DNA of 33,682 bases, taken from NCBI GenBank assembly GCA_002368795.1, contig DFFG01000064.1, forward strand, positions 14,154-47,835, written 5' to 3'. The notes below the pieces were generated by a model. The model made no database searches, had not been told where the DNA came from, and was given only the letters and a program-made list of their open reading frames with translations. The position numbers and the translations under genes were made by a program. Within the stretch, counting starts at the first letter, position 1. Each line of letters begins with the position of its first letter. Origin of the DNA: Eubacterium sp. UBA3782. Its GTDB lineage: Bacteria; Bacillota; Clostridia; Lachnospirales; Lachnospiraceae. Shown piece by piece: positions 22,473-31,700 of the stretch.

Positions 22473-23990
22473 ATGATCGACATAACGCTTCCCTTGCTTA
22501 CAGATGCTTTAAACCGCAGATGGAAAACGCATCAGTCGGGTCCCGGACTGAAACTGCCTCTGCATCTTCCAATCTTGTATTATCCGGAAATACCAGTGGT
22601 TTCCGGCCATGTTTACGTCACTCGTCCTGAATATCTGCCTCCGGACAATAGTTTTCCCAGGGATGCGCTTCTGATCTGTTCCGGAAAGCTGCAGCGCTGG
22701 AATTATGGGAAGGATCGTTTTCCTCTGCTGACTGTCGAGTGCGATGACCTGCTGGCTGTTTTCAATGCAGTCCAGACGGCCTTCGCCCGCTGCCAGGAGT
22801 GGTCATGTTCCATAGAACGGATTGCAGAAACAACTGCTGACCTGATTGAAATGGTAAGACTGTCTCTGCCGATTTTTGAAAACCGGATCGCCATACTGGA
22901 TCAGGAGCTGTATCATCTGGCCATTACTGAAATCGGCGATAACAGTACGGATATTTCTGAATGGACAGTCAAAAGGTCACCTTCTCTGTCATTTGAAAAA
23001 ATTGAAAAGTACAGTTCTGTCTACCGTCAGTATTATTCCTATCACCAGCAGTTCTCACCCTATCCCGGTGTTTATACCTTGAACCTGTTTGTCGGAGAGA
23101 CCCGCGAAGGCTGTGTTACCCTTGACTCCCGGCATCGGGATCTTACCCAGAGTGATTTTATTCTGTTCCATTATTTTGCGAATACGATAGAAAAAGCTCT
23201 GATACACCGGGCTGTTCTTGCTTCTGCCCAATCTAACTATATTAAATCTGTAATGCAGGATCTGCTTTCCCATAATCCTGTAAATAACAACCGGATCCAG
23301 CAGGTCCGCAAACGATACAGGATCCCTGATGGGCAGTCCTATGTATGTATTGTACTGTACCCGGGAAATGAAACAGAAAACGTGCCAGCAGAATACCTAT
23401 GCACCACCCTGGAAAAAAGTGTGCCCAGTTGTACTGCTGTCATAAATGAGGAAAAGATTACGGCACTTGTCCTGCCGGACACAGAGGATGGACTTTCAGG
23501 AGAACAGCTTTCTCACCTGGAGCAGTTCCTGACAGACGCAGGGATGCAGGCAGGCATCAGCAACTCATTTCTGGAGCTGCGCGACCTGCATATGTATTAC
23601 AGACAGGCCAGAAATGCCTGTGAAATCGGATCGGAGCTTATGCCCGGAAGAAGCTATTTTTTCTTTCAGGATCACATCCTCACCTATATGCTTTACAACT
23701 GTACAGGAGAATTTCCGATCTCCTCTCTCTGTCCTCCGGCATTGAAAAAGCTATATGCCCTCAGCCAGTCTGCCGGGGTAGATTACTGGGGTACTCTCCG
23801 GTTATTTCTTGACAATAATATGAATATTGCCAAAACAGCCCGGGAATTGTTCCTGCACCGCAGCACCATGCTTGGCAGACTTGCTCATATTCGCGAGATT
23901 GTCGGCGATGCATTGGAGGATCCCGGTATCCAGCTGAAATTCAGGATATTGATGTATCTGATGGACATGGATAACAGCAAGAATAAATAG
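22473..23990 (+). CDS. PucR-family transcriptional regulator
   Basis: A 505-residue cytoplasmic regulator. The C-terminal 60 residues (LRLFLDNNMNIAKTARELFLHRSTMLGRLAHIREIVG) are a PucR-type helix-turn-helix, as in purine-catabolism and sugar-diacid (CdaR) regulators. The middle holds a degenerate nucleotide-cyclase-like or GAF-like region (YVCIVLYPGNE..., ELRDLHMYYRQARNACEIGSEL); the latter motif is typical of PucR/CdaR proteins. The N-terminal 200 residues are probably the ligand sensor and are not the standard PucR domain. GGAGG lies 9 nt before the ATG. It has its own terminator (24026-24074) and precedes the NTF2-like/GcvT-like operon, so it most likely senses that operon's substrate. Confidence 0.85.
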   Translation: MIDITLPLLTDALNRRWKTHQSGPGLKLPLHLPILYYPEIPVVSGHVYVTRPEYLPPDNSFPRDALLICSGKLQRWNYGKDRFPLLTVECDDLLAVFNAVQTAFARCQEWSCSIERIAETTADLIEMVRLSLPIFENRIAILDQELYHLAITEIGDNSTDISEWTVKRSPSLSFEKIEKYSSVYRQYYSYHQQFSPYPGVYTLNLFVGETREGCVTLDSRHRDLTQSDFILFHYFANTIEKALIHRAVLASAQSNYIKSVMQDLLSHNPVNNNRIQQVRKRYRIPDGQSYVCIVLYPGNETENVPAEYLCTTLEKSVPSCTAVINEEKITALVLPDTEDGLSGEQLSHLEQFLTDAGMQAGISNSFLELRDLHMYYRQARNACEIGSELMPGRSYFFFQDHILTYMLYNCTGEFPISSLCPPALKKLYALSQSAGVDYWGTLRLFLDNNMNIAKTARELFLHRSTMLGRLAHIREIVGDALEDPGIQLKFRILMYLMDMDNSKNK

Positions 23991-24025
23991 CCGTTCTCCT
24001 CAGAAAAATCGAATAACTAAATGGT

Positions 24026-24074
24026 ATGGCAATCCTTTTTCAGAACATTCAATCTGTAGGATTGCCATTTTCTG
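24026..24074 (+). terminator. Terminator of the PucR-type gene
   Basis: ATGGCAATCC (24026-24035) and GGATTGCCAT (24059-24068) pair over 10 bp around a 23-nt loop, followed by TTTCTGTTAT. It separates the regulator from the operon beginning at 24190. Confidence 0.7.
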
Positions 24075-24189
24075 TTATATCGGATATGTTTTGGTTATCC
24101 TTCAGGAACCTGAAGCCAACAATCGGGACAAGCTGCTGCAGAGGCTTTCCTGACCAGAGCGGAATTCACTAAAAAAGGAGGATGCGTGG

Positions 24190-24783
24190 ATGGCTGACAA
24201 AATGAATAAATGGAGTTACGAGGAGCTGGATGCATTTATCACAGATCTTACAGATGCAATGCTGGAAGCCAGGGAAGGCGGCAGCTACGTCAAGGCTTTT
24301 GAACATGCGCTTTGCAAGGATTTTCGCGGTTATGGCTGGCTGAATTCCGATATGAATCCCTTTATTGTACGCGGATATGATGAGACCATGCGGGTCGCCT
24401 TCGGAGCAGAGATGTCAGGACACGGCGGATGGAAATATCCGGTGCTGGAACGTTTTGCGGACCCGGTACAGGGCATAATTGCTTATGAATGGCTGATGGA
24501 ATCTCCCTGGCCGGCTGTAGAAGATGAACACTATCACGGCTTCTACAAAGCGGACGGTACAGGGTATACTGTACATTTCTATGGAGGCGGCATGCAGTCG
24601 ATCGAGCAGGAGGATCTTGGCGTCGGACAGCCCCTTCAGTGGTCTCACGAACTGGGTCTGGCCACCGGCCAGATGAGCAAGACTCTGGAAGACCAGTTCT
24701 ATCTCCGCCGCGGAAAAGAGAAACAGGCAATGCTTGCCTGGAAAGATCATCTGGAAGATATTCGTGATGAATATTCTGTATAG
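24190..24783 (+). CDS. Small soluble protein, possibly NTF2/SnoaL-like (cassette protein A)
   Basis: A 197-residue soluble protein without signal peptide or membrane helix. It begins with a helical section (WSYEELDAFITDLTDAMLEAREGGSYVKAFEHALCKDF), then a Gly/Trp/Tyr-rich middle (GYGWLNSDMNPFIVRGYDET, GHGGWKYPVLERFADPVQGIIAYEW, HYHGFYKADGTGYTVHFYGGGMQ). The pattern of helices followed by beta strands rich in aromatic residues is compatible with an NTF2-like pocket, but I cannot name a family firmly. AAAGGAGG is 8 nt before the ATG. It is first in a unit with protein B and a GcvT-like enzyme. It could be a lyase, isomerase or binding subunit for the cassette's substrate. Confidence 0.65.
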   Translation: MADKMNKWSYEELDAFITDLTDAMLEAREGGSYVKAFEHALCKDFRGYGWLNSDMNPFIVRGYDETMRVAFGAEMSGHGGWKYPVLERFADPVQGIIAYEWLMESPWPAVEDEHYHGFYKADGTGYTVHFYGGGMQSIEQEDLGVGQPLQWSHELGLATGQMSKTLEDQFYLRRGKEKQAMLAWKDHLEDIRDEYSV

Positions 24784-24869
24784 AACGGAAATACACAGCA
24801 TACGAAACTGCAGATCTGAAGAGGCACATGAATTCCTGAAAAAAGAAATAACAGGAGGTGTTACAAAGA

Positions 24870-25619
24870 ATGGCTGATCTTGAGAAATATACATCATATG
24901 ATGACAATATGGACAAAATCGATCCCCGCGGACAGTTCTCATATGCAGAACTGAAGGACTTTGCTGACATGTACTGGCTGAAAAGCCTGAATCGCTGTGC
25001 AAGGAAAAAGGATTTCTCCGCCATGGAGCGCTATCTGACAGATGATGTAGAGATGGTCGTGCCCTATATGGACATCGAGCCGCCTTTCTTCGGAAAGGAT
25101 CCGGTCATCAAAGGAAAATCTGCCGTCATGAAGGCAATCACGGAAGACTATGTTCTTGCATATCCCGGCTGGAACTATTCTTATGCCAATTTTGGCTATA
25201 TGAATGATTTACATATTGGCCTGATCATTGATCCCCGCAAATCCATCATTTTTATGAAGCTGTTGGAAGTGTCCCCTTATATGAAGAAGGATGGCACACC
25301 ATTCAGAAATTCTGCCTATCTTACAGCCAGATTGTATTACGCGGGAAGTTTTCAGGTTAAGAAGATCGTGCTGGTATACGAACCCTTCACGCGGCTTCGT
25401 GTACTGCAGGAGATCATCGCAGCAGGTCTGGCCTCCCAGGAGATCATCGACAGAGTCAATGCCAGATATGCACTATTTGACAAACAGGCAAAGGAATGGA
25501 GTAATTACCTCAAAAAGCTGTATGATTCCTGTGAGCATCCGGATCGGGACGCCTCTGACCGTAAAAAATTCTTTGATTACCTGGATCATGACGCGGTCTG
25601 GCTGAATTACAAGGGATAG
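24870..25619 (+). CDS. NTF2/SnoaL-like domain protein (cassette protein B)
   Basis: A 249-residue soluble protein. Residues about 30-150 show the SnoaL/NTF2 pattern: a helix with a long first section (FADMYWLKSLNRCARKKDFSAMERYLTDDVEMVVPYM), the turn FFGKDPVIKGKSAVMKAI, and beta strands (YSYANFGYMNDLHIGLIID, SIIFMKLLEVSPY). NTF2-like proteins bind or transform small hydrophobic molecules. The C-terminal 90 residues (YEPFTRLRVLQEIIAAGLASQEIIDRVNARY) are helical and may be a dimer tail. I chose the ATG at 24870 because AGGAGGT lies 9-10 nt upstream; a GTG at 24858 is within the ribosome site. It follows protein A by 86 bp and precedes the GcvT-like gene by 118 bp. Confidence 0.7.
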   Translation: MADLEKYTSYDDNMDKIDPRGQFSYAELKDFADMYWLKSLNRCARKKDFSAMERYLTDDVEMVVPYMDIEPPFFGKDPVIKGKSAVMKAITEDYVLAYPGWNYSYANFGYMNDLHIGLIIDPRKSIIFMKLLEVSPYMKKDGTPFRNSAYLTARLYYAGSFQVKKIVLVYEPFTRLRVLQEIIAAGLASQEIIDRVNARYALFDKQAKEWSNYLKKLYDSCEHPDRDASDRKKFFDYLDHDAVWLNYKG

Positions 25620-25737
25620 CGTCAAGAAGTTCGTCTGACAGCAATACAAAGGCTAATGGGCCTGAAAAACATCTGACACAAGCAGAATAACGAATGACCT
25701 TCTGCTGTTTTGTTGAAAATATAAAAAGGAGATCGCG

Positions 25738-26751
25738 ATGGAACTGAGAAAAAACAATACGGCTGTCCGTACCGAGCACGAAGCAATTCGAAACAGAGTA
25801 GGCTATTATGATTTCACCCATAAATTGCTGGAGGTAACCGGACCGGACGCAGCTGTATTTTTGGATGGTATCTATGACGGTGCAATTGCAAAAGCAAAAA
25901 TCGGCCAGGCAAAATATACAACCATGCTGAATGAAGACGGAATCATTATCGATGATGTCATCGTATTCCACATTGCCGAGAATACCTTCTGGATCTCAAC
26001 TCTCTATATCGAGGAGCTGATCGCATGGCTGGATGCACACAAAAAAGCAGAAGACGTCATCTGGAAAGAGATCACCGGTATCACAACGATGTACGCCGTT
26101 CAGGGGCCGGCTTCCAGACAGGTTCTGAATACATTTTTAGAAAAACCCGTTGATTCTCTCAAGTATTTCTGGATCGAAGACAATGCCATTGGCGATGTTC
26201 CTGTCAAGATTGCCCGCAGCGGTTATACCGGAGAACTTGGATATGAGATCTATGTACATCCGGATCATGCTGCACTGGTCGAAGAAAAGCTGGAAGCAGG
26301 CGGCAAGGAGCATGGCATTATGAAGATTACGACAGACGTCATTATCACTTCTCTCCCGCGGGAAAAAGGCTTCGTCCTCATGAGCGATCTGGCAGGAACC
26401 AATCCGCTGGAGGATGGCTTTGACTGGACCATCGACTGGAACAAAGAATTCATCGGAAAGGCTGCTCTGGAGAAAGTCAGGGCAGAGGGGATCCGGCGTG
26501 CACTTCTTGGTTTTACCGTTGATGATGACGAGGCAGTTATTGAACCAGGCGCAAAGGTTCTGATAAATGGAACGGAAGCCGGAGTGGTCACCATGTTCAC
26601 ATACGGATATACCGTAGAGAAAAATATCGGATATGCCCTTCTGGATGTCTGCAGGGCAGCGGTTGGCGACAAGGCAGAAATCAGCGGCTATCAGGCAGAA
26701 ATCACCGATCGTATCTTCTATGATCCCGAAAACAGGAGAATCCGCGGCTGA
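25738..26751 (+). CDS. GcvT-like tetrahydrofolate-dependent methyltransferase (demethylase candidate)
   Basis: A 337-residue protein of the aminomethyltransferase (GcvT) fold. It keeps the folate-site Asp region IIDDVIVF near residue 77, MYAVQGPASRQVL near 121, and RSGYTGELGYEIYV near 161, and ends with the usual barrel (IGYALLDVCRAAVGDKAEI). The GLGARDSLRLE segment of true GcvT is replaced by VIITSLPREKGFVL, while NPLEDGFDWTI is kept. No gcvH or gcvP is near. Such divergent members include THF-dependent demethylases (DmdA, LigM type), so I infer a demethylase or methyltransferase acting with proteins A and B, not glycine cleavage. AAGGAGA lies 6 nt before the ATG. The operon ends at 26827-26860. 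Confidence 0.78.
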   Translation: MELRKNNTAVRTEHEAIRNRVGYYDFTHKLLEVTGPDAAVFLDGIYDGAIAKAKIGQAKYTTMLNEDGIIIDDVIVFHIAENTFWISTLYIEELIAWLDAHKKAEDVIWKEITGITTMYAVQGPASRQVLNTFLEKPVDSLKYFWIEDNAIGDVPVKIARSGYTGELGYEIYVHPDHAALVEEKLEAGGKEHGIMKITTDVIITSLPREKGFVLMSDLAGTNPLEDGFDWTIDWNKEFIGKAALEKVRAEGIRRALLGFTVDDDEAVIEPGAKVLINGTEAGVVTMFTYGYTVEKNIGYALLDVCRAAVGDKAEISGYQAEITDRIFYDPENRRIRG

Positions 26752-26826
26752 CCAAAAGGCTTTCAGCAATATCCATCCAGATCCAGATTGTGGATCACAT
26801 TTTTCCTCTCCAATTAGAAACAAAAC

Positions 26827-26860
26827 GCAGGCAGCCGGAACCGGCTGCCTGCATTTTTTT
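26827..26860 (+). terminator. Strong terminator of the GcvT-like operon
   Basis: GCAGGCAGCCGG (26827-26838), loop AA, CCGGCTGCCTGC (26841-26852), then A and seven Ts. It is a perfect 12-bp G/C-rich stem with a canonical T-run. Confidence 0.95.
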
Positions 26861-26903
26861 CTGATCATTCTGATTAATATGGCTGAGGGAATCACATAAT
26901 GTT

Positions 26904-26926
26904 CGTTTTTTCAGAACGAAAAAACG
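26904..26926. repeat. A/T-rich small palindrome
   Basis: CGTTTTTT (26904-26911) and AAAAAACG (26919-26926) pair around CAGAACG. It lies in the gene-free stretch 26861-27193 between the GcvT-like operon terminator and the sigma factor gene, next to dispersed repeat copy 2. Confidence 0.5.
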
Positions 26927-26949
26927 CATAAGGGCAAAGGGTAAGGGGC

Positions 26950-27037
26950 AGCCTCAACGGCTGTCCTTTTCACGCTCTCCCGGATGGATCGTGTTCCGGA
27001 TGAAAATCAGTACTGCGATGCGCCTTCTGTTATCTGG
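26950..27037. repeat. Dispersed repeat, copy 2
   Basis: A near copy of 22271-22356, sharing CTCCC(A/G)GATGGATCGTG and the following TTCCGGATGAAA and TCAGTACTGC blocks. Sequence on either side of the shared block is unrelated, so it is a true segmental repeat and not a long duplication. The minus strand can encode RRRIAVLIFIRNTIHPGERE, possibly a gene relic. The rest of 26861-27193 shows no gene and no clear sigma-A promoter. Confidence 0.8.
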
Positions 27038-27193
27038 ATTACTGATTCATTATCTGATATTATTTGTGTCTCTGGTTCCCTCACGATTATATTGCTTTGA
27101 GTGAACCAAATTTAAAGTTGCGACAATATATATGTGTAAGGGCAAAACCCTTTCCAGCCGGCTAAAAGAAAAATGAGAACAGGATAACTTGCT

Positions 27194-27733
27194 ATGAACA
27201 ATGAAGAATTTGAGCAGTTTATCATGGACAACGGAAAAGAGATTCTTCGTTTTTGCAGAATAATAACCTGCGGCAAAGAAACAGGTGATGAGTTGTACCA
27301 GGATACCATGCTCAAGCTGTTGGAAAAAAGATCATTTTTAAGAGCCCATCAGAATGCAAAAAGCTATGCCTTATCCGTATCTTTAATGCTTTGGAAAAAC
27401 AAGAAGAAAAAGCATGCGAATCGGAACCGATTGATCTCCTGGGACAGCATAGAGCGTATGAAGTCGGAAGATAATCTGGTTTTACCAGATGTATCGGCTG
27501 CTCAACCGGAAGAAAGCGCGGTCAAAAAGGATGAAACAGAAACTGTTGTGAGGGTCGTTGCAGATCTTCCGGAATTGTACAGGATTCCGATTCAGCTGTA
27601 CTACTCAGCGGATATGTCGGTGAAGGAAATTGCTCAGATGCTCAACCTCCCGGAAGGAACAGTAAAGAGCCGCATGAACAAAGCAAAATCTTTAATAAAA
27701 AAAGAATTGGAGGCGTTAGGATATGACAGATGA
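27194..27733 (+). CDS. RNA polymerase sigma factor, sigma-70/ECF type
   Basis: A 179-residue sigma factor. The N-terminal half has region-2 features (EFEQFIMDNGKEILRFCRIITCGKETGDELYQDTMLKLLEK) followed by a basic segment (WKNKKKKHANRNR). The C-terminal region 4 (VVADLPELYRIPIQLYYSADMSVKEIAQMLNLPEGTVKSRMNKAKSLIKK, from about 118) contains the SVKEIAQMLNLPEGTVKSR helix-turn-helix. The linker is long and acidic. Ribosome site AGGA is 9-10 nt before the ATG. It overlaps the next gene by 11 bp, the typical translationally coupled sigma/anti-sigma arrangement. Base use appears more A/T-rich than in the housekeeping genes, so it may have been acquired. Its target promoters are not identifiable here. 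Confidence 0.9.
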   Translation: MNNEEFEQFIMDNGKEILRFCRIITCGKETGDELYQDTMLKLLEKRSFLRAHQNAKSYALSVSLMLWKNKKKKHANRNRLISWDSIERMKSEDNLVLPDVSAAQPEESAVKKDETETVVRVVADLPELYRIPIQLYYSADMSVKEIAQMLNLPEGTVKSRMNKAKSLIKKELEALGYDR

Positions 27734-28619
27734 AAAATTGGATCAGCTCTTAAAGCAGGCCCTTGCTCCAGAAATTGAAGATAACGATATCCAGGTTCGG
27801 AGAAAGGAAAAAGGAAGAATGAACAAAAGAAAATCTTTCCTGTCAGGACTTGCGGCATGTGCTGCACTGGCTTTGCTTGTGATGGGGATCTTCCTAGGAG
27901 GTATTTTGAAGCCTGGTGCGGTCGCCGAGAAAGCCAATGATAAAACGATTAACCCAGGAAACATATTTGCGGTCACTGCGTATGCAGAGGAATTACCAGA
28001 AAATGCGGCTTCAGGAGATGTCGTCGGGTTAAGATTAATTCAGGCCGGAAGCGGCAGTTCTGCCTATCTGGATCAAAGATTTGCGATTTCCGGACAAAAC
28101 ATAGAATCCGTAAGAGTAACAACAGATAAATGTGAGCTTTATACAATGGTCCCGGTTTACAGGGATGATCCTGAATTCGAACTTGCAGAAACTGCAGAAA
28201 CGGATGACCGCGAGTTTTATGAAGCAATCCTGGATGGGGAACCAGAAGAAGAACATCTTGAAGTGGATCATTATGAACATTTACAGATCGTCGGACCAAA
28301 TTATGAGGGAGCCTACAACGCAGAGATGTGTTTTGGGATGTCAGTTCCAAAAGAATTATGGAGCAATACCGATAATCCAAAGCAGGCATTCTGGGAAGAT
28401 GTTGACCAGGTAAATGGGGCAGCTCTTACGATCTGTGTGACGTTTACAGACGGCAGCACGGAAGAACATCATTATAAAGTTAATACCGGAAAAATCTATG
28501 TTCCTCACGACGATGACGGCACAAATCAGTGGGGTCAGCTTACAAGATTCCTTACACCTGCTGAAGAAAACGCTGCAACCCCATTTATATATGGCTATCT
28601 GATGGAAAAAGATGACTGA
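27723..28619 (+). CDS. Membrane-anchored anti-sigma-like protein
   Basis: A 298-residue protein. A short cytoplasmic N-terminus (MTDEKLDQLLKQALAPEIEDNDIQVRRKEKGRMNKRK) could bind the sigma factor; one transmembrane helix follows at about 41-60 (LSGLAACAALALLVMGIFLGG). The extracytoplasmic part of about 230 residues is beta-rich, with YAEELPENAASGDVVGLRL, RFAISGQNIESVRVTTDKCELYTMVPVY and VTFTDGSTEEHHYKVNTGKIYV. This resembles the DUF4179-style anti-sigma factors of Firmicutes, but the cytoplasmic domain is not a clear zinc-ASD. It overlaps the sigma gene by 11 bp, so the two are co-translated, and it faces the TIR gene across a shared terminator. Confidence 0.78.
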   Translation: MTDEKLDQLLKQALAPEIEDNDIQVRRKEKGRMNKRKSFLSGLAACAALALLVMGIFLGGILKPGAVAEKANDKTINPGNIFAVTAYAEELPENAASGDVVGLRLIQAGSGSSAYLDQRFAISGQNIESVRVTTDKCELYTMVPVYRDDPEFELAETAETDDREFYEAILDGEPEEEHLEVDHYEHLQIVGPNYEGAYNAEMCFGMSVPKELWSNTDNPKQAFWEDVDQVNGAALTICVTFTDGSTEEHHYKVNTGKIYVPHDDDGTNQWGQLTRFLTPAEENAATPFIYGYLMEKDD

Positions 28620-28686
28620 TGTTTGAGCAGATGCTTTTTTGATAAGATCAACTGCATAAAAGAGAGAGCTAAAAACATAAAGTGCA

Positions 28687-28729
28687 AAACTCCCGGCTGT
28701 TCGGCTTCACCGCCGACAACCGGGAGTTT
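28687..28729. terminator. Shared bidirectional terminator of the anti-sigma and TIR genes
   Basis: AAACTCCCGG (28687-28696) and CCGGGAGTTT (28720-28729), with an inner TCGGC/GCCGA stem, form one hairpin with A/T flanks. The TIR gene's stop codon begins 3 bp beyond it, so the TIR mRNA would end practically at its stop. Confidence 0.85.
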
Positions 28730-28731
28730 CT

Positions 28732-31700
28732 TTATCTGTTAATGATCTGTTTTGCCTGAGAGGTCAAATCCTCCATCGTATGAATGGGATACCGGTACAG
28801 GGAATAGTTCCGGTATGCATAGAGTCCTCCATCTGCCGGCAGCGCAGCGTAGACATTTTCTGCTGCTGCAGCCAGGGTCCAGGATGTCTGGTCGAGACTT
28901 AACCAGTACCCGTATGGAGAATCCTTCCGATTTGTTTTTAAATAAATATAACGTCCATCGCTGCTGGCTGTGCAGGACAGCTCATCCATATAAGCATACT
29001 GAAAGCCCTTGAATATTTCTGGCATTTCAGAATAGACATATGTTTTTGCCTGCAGGTCATAACATTCAAGTTTGCCTCCTCGGGTGATAATGAGAAGATA
29101 ACGATCATCCGAAGAGAAGGATATGGCCTTGATCTCGCTAATTGCATAGTTTGTATCAAGGTCTTCACAATTACCTGTCTTTGTATTGTAAAGGCTGATA
29201 TTGCCGAGTTCATCTGCACATGCAAAAACAGGTTCCGTGTTGCCGACGGCGAGCATACGGACTTTGGCTTCGGGATGGAGCTCTTCAAAGGTACAGCGGC
29301 TGCCTGACAGGGCGTCGAAAGCCATAAAGCCGTCCTTGTCGGCATACACTCTGCTCCCATCTTCCGTGACATACTTATAAAGGCCATAGCCGACGACGAG
29401 TCCACTGCTTCCAGCTTTCATCATCTTGCCGGTCTGGAATGAGATGCCGGTGGCCGGTTCCCTTGATGCAGCGAGAAGCTTGCCATCCAGCCATACGGAA
29501 ACATATCCCGTTCCGCCATTCTCACTGCAGGTATTGTAGAAAGACATTACCCGTTTATCCGGAAGAATCAGGTGCTGATAATTGCTGTCCATGTTGGAAC
29601 TGTTTATTCCCTCCAGATATTCATTTTTGGTTCCATCCAGACTGTAGATCCGGCTGCCATAAAGAAAAGCATTGTTGTCCAGCGGTACTATCTTAGAATT
29701 TGAGTAATCGATATCAAAATCTGCACTGCCCACCTTCTCATGAGAAACGGCATCATAGGCTGCAACGGTCAGCGGATCTGACAGACTGTTTCTGTACTGA
29801 ATATATACGATATTTCCGGAAGGAGATGCATTAACCGCCCACTGGGTCATATCACCTACTGAAGGAAGATCAGCGAATGTCTGCCCAGATTCGTCACTGG
29901 AATTTCGCATGATCAGAATATTGCCAGGGTGGTTATCCGGGACGGAGATAACATATTTCAGTGACTGATCATCGCCATATACGGGGAAAAGCAGCCTGGC
30001 ATCTGACTGGTCATAAGTGCAGGCGCTGTAATCTTCTATAGTTCCGTCGCTGTTCATATTATAGAGTGCGGAGGCAACACCTGCACTCCATATGTCGATG
30101 TCATAGGACGCTTTGTCCGCCCATTCAAAGGCCAGAACATCTCCCTCGAAAGCGAGTTCTTTCTGTAATACAGGCTTGTATCCGATATTAAAGAAAAACA
30201 CATCATTTTCACTGGCAATGACTGCCATATTTCCATTGACGGCTAATGGAACGACCTGGAAATATTCCATGAACAGATCCATGGTGGCTCCGCTGTAGCT
30301 GCTGATGGTCTGGTTCGTGATCTCCTGCGCGCCTGTCTTTGTTATTCTATGAAGAAGCGATGTAACGATTCCGCCGTAGCTGGTCAGATGTCTGGCACAG
30401 AAAAGGCTGCCATCTTTTAAGATGGAGATTCCGTAAATAATGTCGGTGCCGCTCGGCGAAGATTCATCGGAATACATGCTGTAAACTTCTTCAAAACTTT
30501 CCATATCAAACAGAGACAATTTCAGCGTACCCTGCTCTTCGCCCACTGTGCCGTCGTCTCTCTGATGGGTGACATAGACGGCTGATGCAAAGTAGCGCCC
30601 GTCTTCTGAAAATGCACCGGCATATTGGTACCAGGGATTCATGGCATTAAGCTCAACTGTATCCGTTTTTGAGGAAAGGCTGACACGGCCGGCTTCATTG
30701 CCTGTCCTGGTATCCAGAATGAGCAGCCAGGCATCCGGCTCTTCGGGATCCGCCTGATCAAGCAAAAGCATTTTACTGCCGTCACCATTGAATGCTCTGA
30801 AATGGGTCCCATATTCGCACTGATAGCTGTAACGCCAGATTTCCTTGCCTGCATCCGGCGACCGGGCAATGATACGGTCCGCATATTTGCAGATGATCAG
30901 ATCCTGAAAGGCGAAAACTTCGACCGGAGAATAATCCAGGCTGTCACGCGCTGCTTCCGGTGCATATTCCCAGAGAAGGCTGCCAGAATCAGTATCAATG
31001 GCTCTGACGGTCATTGTTTCATCAGAAAAAACAGCAATTGATCCGTCAGGCGTGATGACCAGTGTTTCTATAGCAGTTGCCTGAGAATAGAGAAGGCTGC
31101 TGCGCAAATCTTTGTCCTGGTAGGAATAGAGGGCATCATTTAACAGTTTCTCAACCCGGTGGTCATACAGATCACCGTCAGAATCCTCAAGCAGAGCGTC
31201 TACGCCGCTTCCCAGCGCTCCCTTAATATCAAAATTTTCCAGCTGCGTCAGACCGGTATCAACCTTGATGACTGACATCTGCCGCTGCAGACTGGCATTC
31301 TGCTCAGCAATCTGCGCATTTTTTGAAAGCACGACACCGATAAAGATAGCCATGGCCGTCATGACAATGCCGGAAAGGGTCAGAAGACGGTTAGTCCTGG
31401 CCCGGCGTTCTCTTTGCCACAGAGCATCAAAAGGACATCCGATCAAAGCCGCAAAGATTCGGACGACCTCCTTACCAAAAGCTTTCTTATCAATCTTGTG
31501 ATCCGGTCCTGCGATATTGGCCGCCAGCGGTTCGGTATCCCCGGTGATATTGCCAGCTTCATCAAAGGTATGGAGGAGATAGGGTGAAAATGATACTTCC
31601 GGGCTGCCGTCAGCAAGAACAGCCAGAATATGATCCCGGTCGTGGGTTTTCAGGAAATAGCGGATCTCCTGCTCACACCATTTGGACTGCGGCAAGTCAG

